Under the pieces are notes generated by a model. The model was not told the DNA's origin. It did no database searches and was given only the letters and a program-made list of their open reading frames with translations. A stretch of 64,000 nucleotides of DNA, from positions 1-64,000 of the forward strand of contig JAKVAZ010000008.1 in the NCBI GenBank assembly GCA_022447225.1, read 5' to 3'. Within the stretch, counting starts at the first letter, position 1. Each line of letters opens with the position of its first letter. Of the stretch, positions 1 through 9,347 are shown one piece after another. The stretch is from Fuerstiella sp. Lineage in GTDB: Bacteria; Planctomycetota; Planctomycetia; Planctomycetales; Planctomycetaceae. A program made the translations under genes and the position numbers.

Positions 1-357
1 GACAGCGCGTCGGGAGCAGACCCGAATCCGCCAAATCCCGATCCACCGAACCGCAAAGTCATCACGATGCAATGGCTGCGGATGGTAGCGGGGTATATCG
101 CCATCTATTGGTTCTCATACTGGATTAATATCCTGTGGCGACAAGGTGGTTCCTGGATGCCCAACCTGTTTCACTTCTTTTTTCTTGGATTCCTGTTCCC
201 CCTGTTTTTCATCGTGTGGACCAGGAGTTTTCTGAGACGTCAACATAACCTTGGTCGCCGGTATACGTGGATCTTATTGTTGGCAAGCATCATCATTTCT
301 GTCGGGTTAGGATTTTATACCGTGTTATCCTGTTTCTACATCTTCGGAAGTGTTTAG
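1..357 (+). CDS. Partial small membrane protein, 5' end outside window
   Basis: The reading frame is open from base 1, so the gene starts upstream; the ATG at 67 is only an internal candidate. The visible part is 118 residues. It begins with a Pro/Asn-rich hydrophilic stretch (residues about 1-22) and is followed by three hydrophobic segments (roughly residues 27-44, 53-72 and 90-112), with Arg-rich loops between the second and third. This looks like a small integral membrane protein with a proline-rich cytoplasmic or linker region. I recognise no family. A truncated C-terminal membrane domain of a larger protein is equally possible. The frame is convincing because of its membrane-protein composition and the open 5' end; the function is unknown. 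Confidence 0.55.
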   Translation, partial: DSASGADPNPPNPDPPNRKVITMQWLRMVAGYIAIYWFSYWINILWRQGGSWMPNLFHFFFLGFLFPLFFIVWTRSFLRRQHNLGRRYTWILLLASIIISVGLGFYTVLSCFYIFGSV

Positions 358-655
358 ACAGGCCAATTCGGGTGCACGCCTTGACATCGTTTCCGCCGTC
401 CTCGCAATGAATCGCAGAACTTGCCGAAGCGTTCAGGTTGTCTGATCTGTTGAGCATTCCGTTGCCGCAGTTGCTCAACCGTCATGTTGTTGTGTGGGTC
501 ATCGGTCGGTTGATGCAGTTGCACCACAGGCAATACCGATCTGACAGTGACGAAAGTCGAACAGCTCTTGCAAATTTTCCGCCGAAGACATCATCAAGGA
601 TGTCTTCGGTGAGGTAACGGTCATCACAATCCGGGCGACGAAAAGAGATCACCGC
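358..655. other. Intergenic region without a convincing gene
   Basis: About 300 bases separate the two membrane-protein genes. Short frames on both strands lack recognisable motifs. The only structure I see is a perfect inverted repeat at 582-609. Confidence 0.5.
582..609. repeat. Perfect 10-bp inverted repeat (hairpin)
   Basis: CCGAAGACAT (582-591) is followed by an 8-nt loop and by ATGTCTTCGG (600-609). It lies 47 bases upstream of the ATG at 656. It has no T-tract on the plus strand, so it is a weak terminator candidate; an operator or leader hairpin for the downstream gene is possible. Confidence 0.5.
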
Positions 656-1102
656 ATGGACCGATATGGGATCAAACAACCGGTTGGCTGGGCCCTGATT
701 GTATTTTCGGTGTTTATCATGATCGGCACGCTACGAAACAAATACGGGGGAGGTCCACCGCTGCAACAATTGGTCCCGTACTTTGGGATTCCATTCGTTG
801 TTGTGTATCTTATTGTTCAATCCGGACTGTGCTGCTGGTTCCGAACGAAAATAGGTTTTGTCTGGATGGCTGGTGCGCTTGTTGTTGGTCTGATCGGCGG
901 AAGCATCGGTGAATCAGCCTGGAGCGAGAGAACGACCCCGCAAGTGAATCCGGCCGTGGAGCGAGTCCTCCAGGAACAAGGTGTTGCGACTTCCAGCTAC
1001 GATTGGCCAAGCCAGTACGATTGGACGAGACACAAACTGATCTGCGGCGTTTGTCTAAGTGGAATTGCTCTCGGGTTCGGATTCATCCGGGAGAAACTGT
1101 AG
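656..1102 (+). CDS. Hypothetical four-helix membrane protein
   Basis: A 148-residue protein with about four hydrophobic segments (residues about 11-24, 40-60, 67-82 and 125-141), joined by short polar loops. The loop at residues about 86-122 is longest and rich in Ser, Glu and Trp. No catalytic motif or known domain is visible. The start is the ATG at 656, just after a hairpin-containing gap. It is separated from the preceding membrane protein by 298 bases, so cotranscription is uncertain. The function is unknown; it may be a lineage-specific planctomycete membrane protein. Confidence 0.6.
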   Translation: MDRYGIKQPVGWALIVFSVFIMIGTLRNKYGGGPPLQQLVPYFGIPFVVVYLIVQSGLCCWFRTKIGFVWMAGALVVGLIGGSIGESAWSERTTPQVNPAVERVLQEQGVATSSYDWPSQYDWTRHKLICGVCLSGIALGFGFIREKL

Positions 1103-1422
1103 TCCGAATCACCGACCGAGTATTTGACCGGGATCATCGATGCAAAGGTCTTCAGCATAAGATTCTCAGCACTTATCTTGCTGCTTTGCGCAGGGGGACC
1201 TGGTGGCGGATCAGGTAACGGCCACACCTGTGACTGGTCGTCACGCACTGCATCATCGCCCGCCTCTCGGGAATTGATTCAATTATCAAGGCGCGGCGTC
1301 AACGATGGATTTTTCCGGGTCAGCAGACAGGAAAGCTGAATACACAGACCTCTGGCTGAACAGTGTCTTCCGGTGGCTGGCGACGTTTAACTCACAAGAC
1401 GTGCCCACAGTCCAGTCTGTTA
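1103..1422. other. Gap between converging genes
   Basis: This 320-bp stretch lies between the plus-strand membrane protein and the 3' end of the minus-strand lactonase. Short open frames here resemble no protein I know, and no hairpin with a T-run was seen. Confidence 0.4.
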
Positions 1423-2550
1423 TTACGGCTCGACGTGGCCGCACACAACCCACAGAGGCATACCATCGGTCTCATAAGTGGCAGAGTGATCAAGCTTGCC
1501 GGTGGACTGGTCAATGCCGTACGCGAAGAGCGTCAAAGAACGCTGTCCGCCCGAATACACGAAACGACCAGTCAGATCGATGCAAAACGACCGTGGAAAG
1601 TAGGCGGTCGGAAAGTATCCGATCAGCTCCATCTCACCAGTGGACGGATCCAGAGAAATGCCGGCCAGGGTGTCCTGCATCGGTTCACCTTCAGCGCGTT
1701 TGGTTACGTCCCGGTTAGAGACATAAGCGAAACGACCATTTGGTGTAATCTTAATATCCGCGGCCGCACTGCGGCCTTCAAAGTTCGGCGGCACTGTTGA
1801 CAGTGTCCGCAGTTGCGTGAGTTTTCCTGTCTCCGCGTCGAACTGCCATGCGGTGATCCCGCCTCCTTTCTCATTCGACGTGTAAGCAATGTCCAGATGC
1901 GGGTGATGAGCGTAGTGCCGCGGCTGGTGGTAGTTGTGTTCGGTGTCGGGGCCCTCGAGGTACGGTGGGTCGTTGGGAACCAGCTTTCCGTTCGACTGGT
2001 CGAGCCGATACTGGAACAGCTTGTTGGGCGTGGTACACGGGACATAAACGAAACGTCCGGAGGGATCAATCTCGACACTATGTGCCGCCAGATCGGCTTT
2101 CTGACGGTCGAGCAGTTCGTCGGTACAGATCCCGTCCACAATTCGATACACCGTGGCATCACCATTGCCATAACTGCAGGCTATCAGGTATCGCCCCTGT
2201 TTGTCGGTGCACAGATAGGGAGCGCCGCTGGAAATTCGCGAGGTCGCCAGCAGGGTGAGCGAACCATTGGCAGCTCGCTTAAACGTGGCAACACCGGCAT
2301 GGTCACCTTCAAGTCCTGAAACCGCCGCATATAAAAATGCTCCGTTCGGCGAAATCCTCAAGGGACCGGGACTGACCGTCAGGTCGGTCGTGAACTTCCT
2401 GGTCAATGCGCCTGTGTCGTCATCCACAGCGTAGACGATAATCGATTTTGTAGTGGCCGAAGACAGATAAAGCACCTGGCCGCCCTGCACAAACGAGGTT
2501 GTGACAAACAGAATCGCCAGGAAAAACGCAGTCCGCAGAACATTCATCAT
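1423..2550 (-). CDS. Secreted lactonase-family beta-propeller protein (6-phosphogluconolactonase type)
   Basis: A 375-residue protein that begins with a signal peptide (MMNVLRTAFFLAILFV, then SFVQGG). It is followed by repeated blades such as YLSSATTKSIIVYAVD, LRISPNGAFLYAAVSG, VEIDPSGRFVYVPC, IKITPNGRFAYVSNRD and IDLTGRFVYSGG. This repeating P-x-G-R-F-x-Y pattern is typical of the lactonase, seven-bladed beta-propeller family (PF10282), whose characterised member hydrolyses 6-phosphogluconolactone. Because this copy is exported, the substrate is probably an extracellular sugar lactone or is unknown; many secreted relatives have no proven activity. The frame can start at a TTG at 2574, but the ATG at 2550 begins the signal peptide directly and is preferred. 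The gene is monocistronic in appearance. Confidence 0.9.
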   Translation of the reverse strand: MMNVLRTAFFLAILFVTTSFVQGGQVLYLSSATTKSIIVYAVDDDTGALTRKFTTDLTVSPGPLRISPNGAFLYAAVSGLEGDHAGVATFKRAANGSLTLLATSRISSGAPYLCTDKQGRYLIACSYGNGDATVYRIVDGICTDELLDRQKADLAAHSVEIDPSGRFVYVPCTTPNKLFQYRLDQSNGKLVPNDPPYLEGPDTEHNYHQPRHYAHHPHLDIAYTSNEKGGGITAWQFDAETGKLTQLRTLSTVPPNFEGRSAAADIKITPNGRFAYVSNRDVTKRAEGEPMQDTLAGISLDPSTGEMELIGYFPTAYFPRSFCIDLTGRFVYSGGQRSLTLFAYGIDQSTGKLDHSATYETDGMPLWVVCGHVEP

Positions 2551-2694
2551 GGTTCTGACTCGCAAAATTTCCAAAAAAATTACCCATTACCAGCTGCTGT
2601 GATACGACTCCAAGTGTATTGACAGAAGTCCCGTCAGCATACGCGATCAGCATACCCGGTGACAACGCGCGATATTAGTTTACCTCCGGTACCG

Positions 2695-4521
2695 CTATCG
2701 TGACAGCTGGTGCTGATCCCATGGAAACGTCATCGTCGGCTGATTGACGTAGCGATCCATTTTCAGAGTAAGGCGTCCACCACAGCCGGGGCCGAGTTCT
2801 ACGGAAAAGTGCGACGCATCGATCTCCACACTGCTACCGGCACTCGAAGCCGATACGAATTGATGCTCAGCGTAACCTCCGGCCTGGATGACGACCGTCC
2901 GTGAGTCAAGTTGATTAACATTGACAAGCGTAACGACGACCTCATCGTCGGTCATATTCTCGATCAGGGCGGCGACTCCCTCAGGGACTCCGGCACGCCG
3001 TTCGGACGGATCGAAGTAGCGTAGCCGACAGCGCAGAGTCAATCCGTTCTTTGAAGGATAGAGGCCGCCCAGCATCAGTTCGACCAGCGATCGAGTCGCA
3101 GCCGGATTGAATCGCATAGGGTCATCGGCAAGCCGCGTGTCCGGAGTCGTTTCGTCGGCGCGCATGCCGGCGACCGCCCTTCGGATGTGTGCAAAGTCGT
3201 CCCGCAGCACCTGCTGCGGGTAGTTGGGATTCATTCCATTGAGGTACTTGAACCACGGATGAGACGGAACACGGCTGAGATCATCGTCTTTCATGGTTAC
3301 GTAGTAGATCTCTTTCGTGCCGGCACTGTAGGGATCAGGCCGAAAGTTGTACCAGCCATCATCGCCGTACTTGTGCGGATAGAGTGTCTTTCCATCCACG
3401 ATCTTTTTGTTGGAATTGACTTTGATAATCTGCTTCCGCCACAAAGTCACCAGACTGCGATCGCCTGTCAGCAGAAGTGCATTCATGAATCCTTCAATAC
3501 CACGATTGAACGTGCTGCGGTGCGCCAGCGCGCCGGTTTGGGGAACGACAACCGTGAATCCCCAGCCATAGACCCCGCCATACCATTTGCCGTCAGCCGC
3601 GCTGCCGACTTTCCCGTCCAGTCCAATGTTCGTGGGAATTAAGAAGTCGTTCTCGATCATGCGTTTGCGCCAGGCCTCAACGTAGCCCACTATCCAGTCT
3701 TTGTATTTCGTGTCCTGCGTGATCATGTACGCGTTGAGCGCCAGTGCCGTAGCCAGCAGGTTCGACGGATGATCACCAACGATATCGTTGTAGTCTTTGA
3801 AGTGAGCGACCATCTGTTCGTAGGTGTTTTCACCATGTCGGGCGTCAAAGCGGCCTTCGACCTCGATCGGATCACCGGCCCAGTCGAGGCCTGTCGCTTT
3901 ACGCAACAACGGACCTCTGCTGCCGTTGAACATGCTGCGAATCATCTTGTGTTTAAAGTCATAATTTGGAGCTTGCGGATCTTCATTCAAATAGAAGCCG
4001 GCGTAGCGTCGCACACGCTTTTGAAACTGCTCGTCGTACGGATCGGACAGTCCCTGCAGATTGAAAACGGTCAGACCTTCACTGTTGTGCAGCCAGTCGA
4101 ACATGACCGGAAACTCTTTGTAGTACATGCCGTCGCGGGCAAACGGAACGTCAACGGTCCTGGCTTGTGTGAATTGCCGCAGGTGACCTTCCCACGCTTT
4201 CTTGTACATGTGCAGGATTGAATTCGGGGCACCTGCGGCGTGCAAAATGGGCCAACGCAGGAGACTCTCGATCGCGTCATCCGGACCATCGTTGCCGCCC
4301 CAGCGTTCAACGCACAGCAAGTACCCACGCTCATCGAAGTAGCGATCGAAATACTCCTGGCAAGCCACCGTATTGGCTCGCAACAGCTCGCGTTCCATCA
4401 ACGCCCAGTTCGGTGGTGAGATCAGCTCATCAATCGCGATGCGGTGGTCCGCCAGACCGAGAGTCGGTGACAGCGCAAAACTGCAGAGACCCCAGAACAG
4501 AATACGAGTGAACAGTCGCAT
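2695..4521 (-). CDS. Large secreted protein, probable alpha/alpha-barrel plus C-terminal beta domain
   Basis: A 608-residue protein with a clear signal peptide (MRLFTRILFWGLCSFALS, then ...GLADH). The body (residues about 25-480) is rich in aromatic residues and helices, with motifs such as RWGGNDGPDD, PVMFDWLHNSEGL and WYGGVYGWGF. These resemble alpha/alpha-toroid carbohydrate-active proteins. The last 110 residues look like a beta-sandwich (VVVTLVNVNQLDSRTVVIQ). I cannot assign it to a family with certainty; a polysaccharide lyase or glycosidase-like role is only an inference from fold impression and secretion. The ATG at 4521 was chosen over the longer frame (to 4584) because GGGAGA lies just before it and the signal peptide starts there. 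The neighbouring genes on the same strand are also secreted. Confidence 0.75.
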   Translation of the reverse strand: MRLFTRILFWGLCSFALSPTLGLADHRIAIDELISPPNWALMERELLRANTVACQEYFDRYFDERGYLLCVERWGGNDGPDDAIESLLRWPILHAAGAPNSILHMYKKAWEGHLRQFTQARTVDVPFARDGMYYKEFPVMFDWLHNSEGLTVFNLQGLSDPYDEQFQKRVRRYAGFYLNEDPQAPNYDFKHKMIRSMFNGSRGPLLRKATGLDWAGDPIEVEGRFDARHGENTYEQMVAHFKDYNDIVGDHPSNLLATALALNAYMITQDTKYKDWIVGYVEAWRKRMIENDFLIPTNIGLDGKVGSAADGKWYGGVYGWGFTVVVPQTGALAHRSTFNRGIEGFMNALLLTGDRSLVTLWRKQIIKVNSNKKIVDGKTLYPHKYGDDGWYNFRPDPYSAGTKEIYYVTMKDDDLSRVPSHPWFKYLNGMNPNYPQQVLRDDFAHIRRAVAGMRADETTPDTRLADDPMRFNPAATRSLVELMLGGLYPSKNGLTLRCRLRYFDPSERRAGVPEGVAALIENMTDDEVVVTLVNVNQLDSRTVVIQAGGYAEHQFVSASSAGSSVEIDASHFSVELGPGCGGRLTLKMDRYVNQPTMTFPWDQHQLSR

Positions 4522-4798
4522 TTTTATCTCCCATGGAATTCGTTGATATGCCGATCGCACATCATGATGGAATCGCGACCTCACTCTTCGTCATGAGATG
4601 CACACGTTTTGAGGGGGAATTCCACCATCGTACGCGAAAGTGCGGAACAAAGTATCGTGGGAGAATCCGCTGACTGTCCGGCACTCAGGTCATCTGTGAT
4701 GATCAACGGCATTCACGTGTCGTCGCTGGTCACTCCGCGCCGGGCCCCGGTCCGTGTTGTGAATATCCGATCAGACCGCGAAGCTTCGCTTCGGCACG

Positions 4799-6199
4799 TC
4801 AAACGGCATCCACCGTACCGGTGCTGTCGGCGAATCGGTCGGTCTCGACACCAAGTCGCTGCAGCATGGTCACAAACAGATTTGAAAGCGGGATGTCCTC
4901 GTGGGCCACCACTCTTTGCCACGGTTCCGGTGATTTACCGTCCCAAGGACCGCCCGCCGGCCTTTCAGGTCCATAGTTGAGATACTGTCCGTGGCGGAAG
5001 CCCATGTTCTTTCCACCGGACATAATCAGCGGGTAGTTGCGGGAAAGATGGAAGGCGCTTGATGCGGAACCGAACAGAAGCAGAGAGTTGTCCAGCATAT
5101 TACCATCCATGCCAGGCTCGGGTGTGTCCTTCAGTCTTCCGACAAATCGTCCAAATTCTTCATTGAGAAAACGACAGTAGGTACCGAATCTCTTCCAGCC
5201 GTCTGGTCCCTTGGTGTCGTGTGACAGACCGTGTGATGCACTGAACCCAACGGCGCGAGCGAGATAGTCACTGATCCCCACGCCGTTCTCGCGACCAATC
5301 TGGTACGTCGCCACTCGCGTGGAATCGGTTTTAAACGCGAGATAGATCAGTTCATACATCGTCTGAAGATATGCACGGGGCTCTTCAGGAGTGAGGTCAA
5401 GTTTCAGGTGATCGGCATCGACTTCGGGAAGCGGTATGTTGACCCAGTGTTTTGCTTTTTCGACTTTGATTTCTGTATCGCGAACCGACTGGAGATACTC
5501 ATCAAGTGTCTTCTGATCGTGGGGAGACAATGTCCTTCGCAAAGATCGTGCATCGGCCAGAAGGGTATCCAGAGCATTGTGGCTTAGCGCCAGGCGTTTT
5601 GCTGCATCGTCATCACTCTTTACAAACAGCATATCGAAGATGCGCTTTGGTCGATGTTCCGCCGGAATGGCCCGACCACTTCGATTAAAGGAGGCTGTGT
5701 GCGCACCACGCGGAGTACCAGTGCCTCCATCGGTTGACATGACCAGTGATGAGAAGCGGGTTTGATCTCCCACATGCGCAGCAAATTCCTGATCGAGGGA
5801 GATGGAGTTTCTGTAGTCTCCATTCGCGCCCGTGTGCCCCCCGGTGAGGAACTGATCTGCATTTGAATGCCCATGCGTACTCCGCACTGAAGGATGAGAA
5901 AATCCGGAGAGCACGGTCAATTCGCTGCGCAACGGTTCCAATGTTTCAAAGCATTTGGTGAACGTAAAATCCTCCCCGCTCCCATGAGGAAACCAGGCCC
6001 AGTCTTTGTGAGCCGGGTCCTCGGCCAGCGGCATCGGCACGCCGTCAGGAAAGTAGAAGCACGCCAGGCGTTTCGGCCGGGTCCGCTGTTCGGCAGCAGC
6101 GGTTGCCTGACGAGACGACTCGAACCACGGCAGGGCAAGGGCTACTCCGGCGCCACGAAGAAAGAAACGGCGGTCGAGCGAATCAATTTGGATATTCAT
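4799..6199 (-). CDS. DUF1552 domain protein
   Basis: A 466-residue protein that begins with a twin-arginine-like leader (DRRFFLRGAGVALALPW), matching the DUF1552 family (PF07586), which is abundant in planctomycetes. Typical features are the early RLACFYFPDGVP, the HPSVRSTHGHSNADQFLTGG stretch, SLVMSTDGGTG, the helical YLQSVRDTE region and the C-terminal NNSLLLFGSASSAF-like block (here DNSLLLFGSASSAF). The biochemical function is not established. The start at 6199 is supported by AGAAGGACG about 6 bases upstream; the longer frame to 6226 adds residues before the leader. It lies 89 bases downstream of the DUF1592 protein on the same strand, the usual two-gene arrangement, so the two products very probably act together outside the cytoplasm. 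Confidence 0.93.
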   Translation of the reverse strand: MNIQIDSLDRRFFLRGAGVALALPWFESSRQATAAAEQRTRPKRLACFYFPDGVPMPLAEDPAHKDWAWFPHGSGEDFTFTKCFETLEPLRSELTVLSGFSHPSVRSTHGHSNADQFLTGGHTGANGDYRNSISLDQEFAAHVGDQTRFSSLVMSTDGGTGTPRGAHTASFNRSGRAIPAEHRPKRIFDMLFVKSDDDAAKRLALSHNALDTLLADARSLRRTLSPHDQKTLDEYLQSVRDTEIKVEKAKHWVNIPLPEVDADHLKLDLTPEEPRAYLQTMYELIYLAFKTDSTRVATYQIGRENGVGISDYLARAVGFSASHGLSHDTKGPDGWKRFGTYCRFLNEEFGRFVGRLKDTPEPGMDGNMLDNSLLLFGSASSAFHLSRNYPLIMSGGKNMGFRHGQYLNYGPERPAGGPWDGKSPEPWQRVVAHEDIPLSNLFVTMLQRLGVETDRFADSTGTVDAV

Positions 6200-6288
6200 A
6201 GCAAACGTCCTTCTGTGAGTAACCAAATTCTACCGCGCCGGTGCAGCCAATGCTACAGGACATCGCCGTCTGCCGCAGGACGGTGAAA

Positions 6289-9054
6289 TCACTTCGACCG
6301 AAACAAACTGCTCGTGACAATCGACGTAACCATTGTGGCCAGTCCATCCCCCTGGCTACGAAGATCGGCGGTGATCCGGTCAACGTCTGACCGATCTGCA
6401 AACGTCAACGGTCTGCCAAGGGCGTAAGTGGTCATTTTGTGAACCATGGCGCGCACAAACTGGTCCTGACGATTTGCCAGCAGAAAACGTTTCAACCCGT
6501 TCATGCCGTCCAGTTTCTGTCTGTTAAACAGCAGACTGGTCGCATCGACGGGTTCTCCGTCGATCTGCGTGCGCCAGCTTCCCACCGCGTCGAAATTTTC
6601 GAATGCGATTCCCCATGGATCGATTTTTGCGTGACACGAGAGGCAGGCGGCATGATTTCGATGATTCTCAATCTGCTGCTTCAACGTCAGTTTTGCGATC
6701 TCAGGGTCGGCAAGGTCGATCTCAGGGACCGCCGGTGGCGGGGGTGGAGGAGGATCGTTCAACAGTCTTTCGAGCATCCAGATTCCTCGTTTGAGCGGAT
6801 GGGAGTCCGTGCCGTCTGAATTCATCGCCAGCAGACCGGCCTGTGTCAGTAATCCACCTCTTCTGTGCTGTGGCTCGTAGTTCACACGGCGAAAATGGTT
6901 GCCATACACATCATTCAAACCGTAGTGCGCGGCAAGTCGTTCATTGGCCATGGTGTAATCAGCGTGGATGAAATCGAACACACTGTTATTTTTCTGCAGT
7001 ACCTCATGGAAGAAGGCGACGGGTTCCTGCTGCATCGCTTCTTTCAAAGCCGAATCGAAGTTCGGATACGCGTTCCGGTTGATATTCATAAAATCCAGCA
7101 ACTGCATTCCCAGCCACTGCCGCACAAAATGTTTCGAAAAACGCCAGGACCGCGTGTCTGCCAGCATACGGCTGACCTGACCGGCCAGAATATCCTGTTC
7201 ACTCAGCTGTCCCTCCGCTGCCAGGTGCAGTAACTCGCTGTCAGGCGTGCTGGACCACAGAAACATGGACAGACGAGTTGCCAGTTCCGAATCAAACAGG
7301 CGGTCCTCGGATGAGCTGCCGTCGGTCTGGTTTGCCTGGTCCGACCGGACCAGATAAATAAATTTTGGTGAAGAAAGCACGGTTGCCAGAACTTCGACCA
7401 TGGCATCCTCAAAATGATCGAACTCAGGACGAATCTTTTTGAACTGAGTCAGTTTCTGATCGACTTCAGCAGGAGTCACACCACGGCGCCATGCACGCGA
7501 CATAAAACTCGTCAGTACTTCACGGGCGTAAACGTTTTCTTCGGCTCTATTGGCACTATCGATAAAAACTCGATTGTGCGAATCCGGCGGCCAATGTTCA
7601 TAAACCGGCGCTGTGATCTCCACATAGTCAATCTGAATATCATCCTGTGACACCGAACTGTTGACCAGCTTCACAAACTCAGACGGATTAGGTGTGGCAC
7701 CCATCTTTGCGGTCCTGCGCACCGAATTGCGGGGATAGATTTCACTCAGCGGAATGTCCCACTGCACAAACGTCGGGTTATCCGGAGCGGCATCAACCGC
7801 CAGGTCGTACTCAGAGATTTTTACAGATGCGGAAGAGTCGTTGCTTGCCTGCCAGCCAAATTCAAGCTGCAGACTGGGATGCCTGTCGTGCCCGACTGAT
7901 GTCCGTGAAGCTCTAACACGAACACGAAGTGTCCCCGTGTCAGGAACCTGATTACCAAGTTCAACGATCAGTTTCTGTTTCGCCGGAATAACGGCCACAT
8001 AATCGAGGACCGACGGTACCTCGGGACGTGAGTTTGTCGGTTTCCTTGCATATTTTGCACCATTGTAAGACCAGGATGCCGCCGCAGTTCGACCTGTCTT
8101 CTGATTTCTGTAGTGAGCGCGGGGCGGTCTGGCCTGATATTCAGCAGTCCGACGTTCAAGTTCCTGTTCCAGCTTTTCCGGATCGTCCTTGTGCGTTTCC
8201 CGGATCTTCTGCAGCTCCTGTTCCTGCTTCTTCCATTCACCGGCCGCTGCAGATTCGAACGACACTCCCCAATAGACAGGTCCCGGCTGTTCCCCGTGCA
8301 CGGTTGCTTTCTTTAAGGCGTTTCGATTCAGTTCGCGATAAGTGCCAAACTGAGTAGTCGACATGTGCAGCAATTCGGAGCTGTTTTGAAAGCCGTCCGG
8401 TGATGTCGATTCCGGCGGCAGATCCCGAGTGAAGTTGTAGGGCAATCCCAGCAAATCCTGCAGCACATAGTTGTACTCATAACGAGTCATCCGTCGAAAC
8501 GATGAATGTCCCTGTTGAGCACGACGAAAAGCTGAAGCCGTCTGAATCTCCGAAGACAGCCACTGAATGACTCTGTTGCGATCGTCATCCGCCAGTGGAG
8601 CTTCATCTACCGGAGGCATTTCACCATTGCTCAGCACAGCAAAAATTTCGAGCCACCAGTTTACATCGTCCCCCTGCAACAGATTCGCATCCAGCGTGTC
8701 GATGCGAATATTGCCCTCCTGAATGTCAGGACCGTGACATTGAACACAGTTTTGATTCAGGACAGGCTCGACGTCTGTTCGGAAACCGTCCAAATTCGGT
8801 TCCGGCGTTTCAGCACCGGCCGGTGGCCGCTGCTGATTGCGATAACTCGATCGGAGTGCGCCTTCTACTCTGAGTTCAGCGAGTGTCCGGGGCGCCGGAT
8901 CACTTTCGTCGACTCCACCGGACCGTGGCCCTGCCGAGGGCGCTGAGCCGGCTCCACCGTCGTCCTGGTCCGCCGCAACTTCCCCCATAGCGCCCAGCAG
9001 AGCGATAAGTAAGATCACGCATCGACAGGCCGATTCAGTACTGTTTACTATCAT
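6289..9054 (-). CDS. DUF1587/1592/1588/1585 multi-domain cytochrome-like protein
   Basis: A 921-residue exported protein. After a signal sequence comes a low-complexity Gly/Ser/Pro linker and then a heme-binding-like motif CVQCH (C103, C106, H107), the planctomycete cytochrome c domain. It continues with a DUF1587 block (FRRMTRYEYNYVLQDLLGLP), a central beta-rich region with Arg/Val repeats, and a DUF1592 segment (SELATRLSMFLWSSTPDSEL). The DUF1588 segment contains GGLLTQAGLLAMNSDGTDSH, a poly-proline hinge and a second CLSCH motif. The C-terminal DUF1585 segment (YALGRPLTFADRSDVDRI) closes the protein. Domain order and length match the family. The function is not proven experimentally; extracytoplasmic electron transfer coupled to its DUF1552 partner (4799-6199) is the common proposal. 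The ATG at 9054 directly begins the hydrophobic leader. Confidence 0.93.
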   Translation of the reverse strand: MIVNSTESACRCVILLIALLGAMGEVAADQDDGGAGSAPSAGPRSGGVDESDPAPRTLAELRVEGALRSSYRNQQRPPAGAETPEPNLDGFRTDVEPVLNQNCVQCHGPDIQEGNIRIDTLDANLLQGDDVNWWLEIFAVLSNGEMPPVDEAPLADDDRNRVIQWLSSEIQTASAFRRAQQGHSSFRRMTRYEYNYVLQDLLGLPYNFTRDLPPESTSPDGFQNSSELLHMSTTQFGTYRELNRNALKKATVHGEQPGPVYWGVSFESAAAGEWKKQEQELQKIRETHKDDPEKLEQELERRTAEYQARPPRAHYRNQKTGRTAAASWSYNGAKYARKPTNSRPEVPSVLDYVAVIPAKQKLIVELGNQVPDTGTLRVRVRASRTSVGHDRHPSLQLEFGWQASNDSSASVKISEYDLAVDAAPDNPTFVQWDIPLSEIYPRNSVRRTAKMGATPNPSEFVKLVNSSVSQDDIQIDYVEITAPVYEHWPPDSHNRVFIDSANRAEENVYAREVLTSFMSRAWRRGVTPAEVDQKLTQFKKIRPEFDHFEDAMVEVLATVLSSPKFIYLVRSDQANQTDGSSSEDRLFDSELATRLSMFLWSSTPDSELLHLAAEGQLSEQDILAGQVSRMLADTRSWRFSKHFVRQWLGMQLLDFMNINRNAYPNFDSALKEAMQQEPVAFFHEVLQKNNSVFDFIHADYTMANERLAAHYGLNDVYGNHFRRVNYEPQHRRGGLLTQAGLLAMNSDGTDSHPLKRGIWMLERLLNDPPPPPPPAVPEIDLADPEIAKLTLKQQIENHRNHAACLSCHAKIDPWGIAFENFDAVGSWRTQIDGEPVDATSLLFNRQKLDGMNGLKRFLLANRQDQFVRAMVHKMTTYALGRPLTFADRSDVDRITADLRSQGDGLATMVTSIVTSSLFRSK

Positions 9055-9280
9055 GTCGATTCTGAAGCCGTCGTTTCAAACCGTTTTGCATTCTGCTGTG
9101 ATTGTTTCCATCAGAAAATCCATTCTACCGCGCCAGCCAGGCATGAAGCAACTGGTCCTAAGTCATAACGTCAAAGCAAATTACGTCACACTGTCGTCTC
9201 GATGATGAGGGCAAATGGCACAACCGGTACCGGCCCCCATACGAATCCCCGGCGCGAAAGGCTCGGTTGTCGGAATACTG

Positions 9281-9302
9281 ACCGGTATCGTACCGGTATC
9301 GT
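9281..9302. repeat. Two tandem copies of an 11-bp unit
   Basis: ACCGGTATCGT occurs twice head to tail, followed by ACGG. It lies in the 293-bp gap upstream of the DUF1592 gene and downstream of the esterase gene, which otherwise holds nothing recognisable. The unit contains the palindrome ACCGGT, so a protein-binding site is possible. Confidence 0.5.
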
Positions 9303-9347
9303 ACGGAGACACAGTGCCCGAAACACCCTGATTCAAAACACGCCGTT

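Noticed and set aside
410-619. Possible gene remnant with amphipathic helix (PLPQLLNRHVVVWVIGRLMQ)
   Set aside because: No start codon, no domain and too short; left as intergenic.
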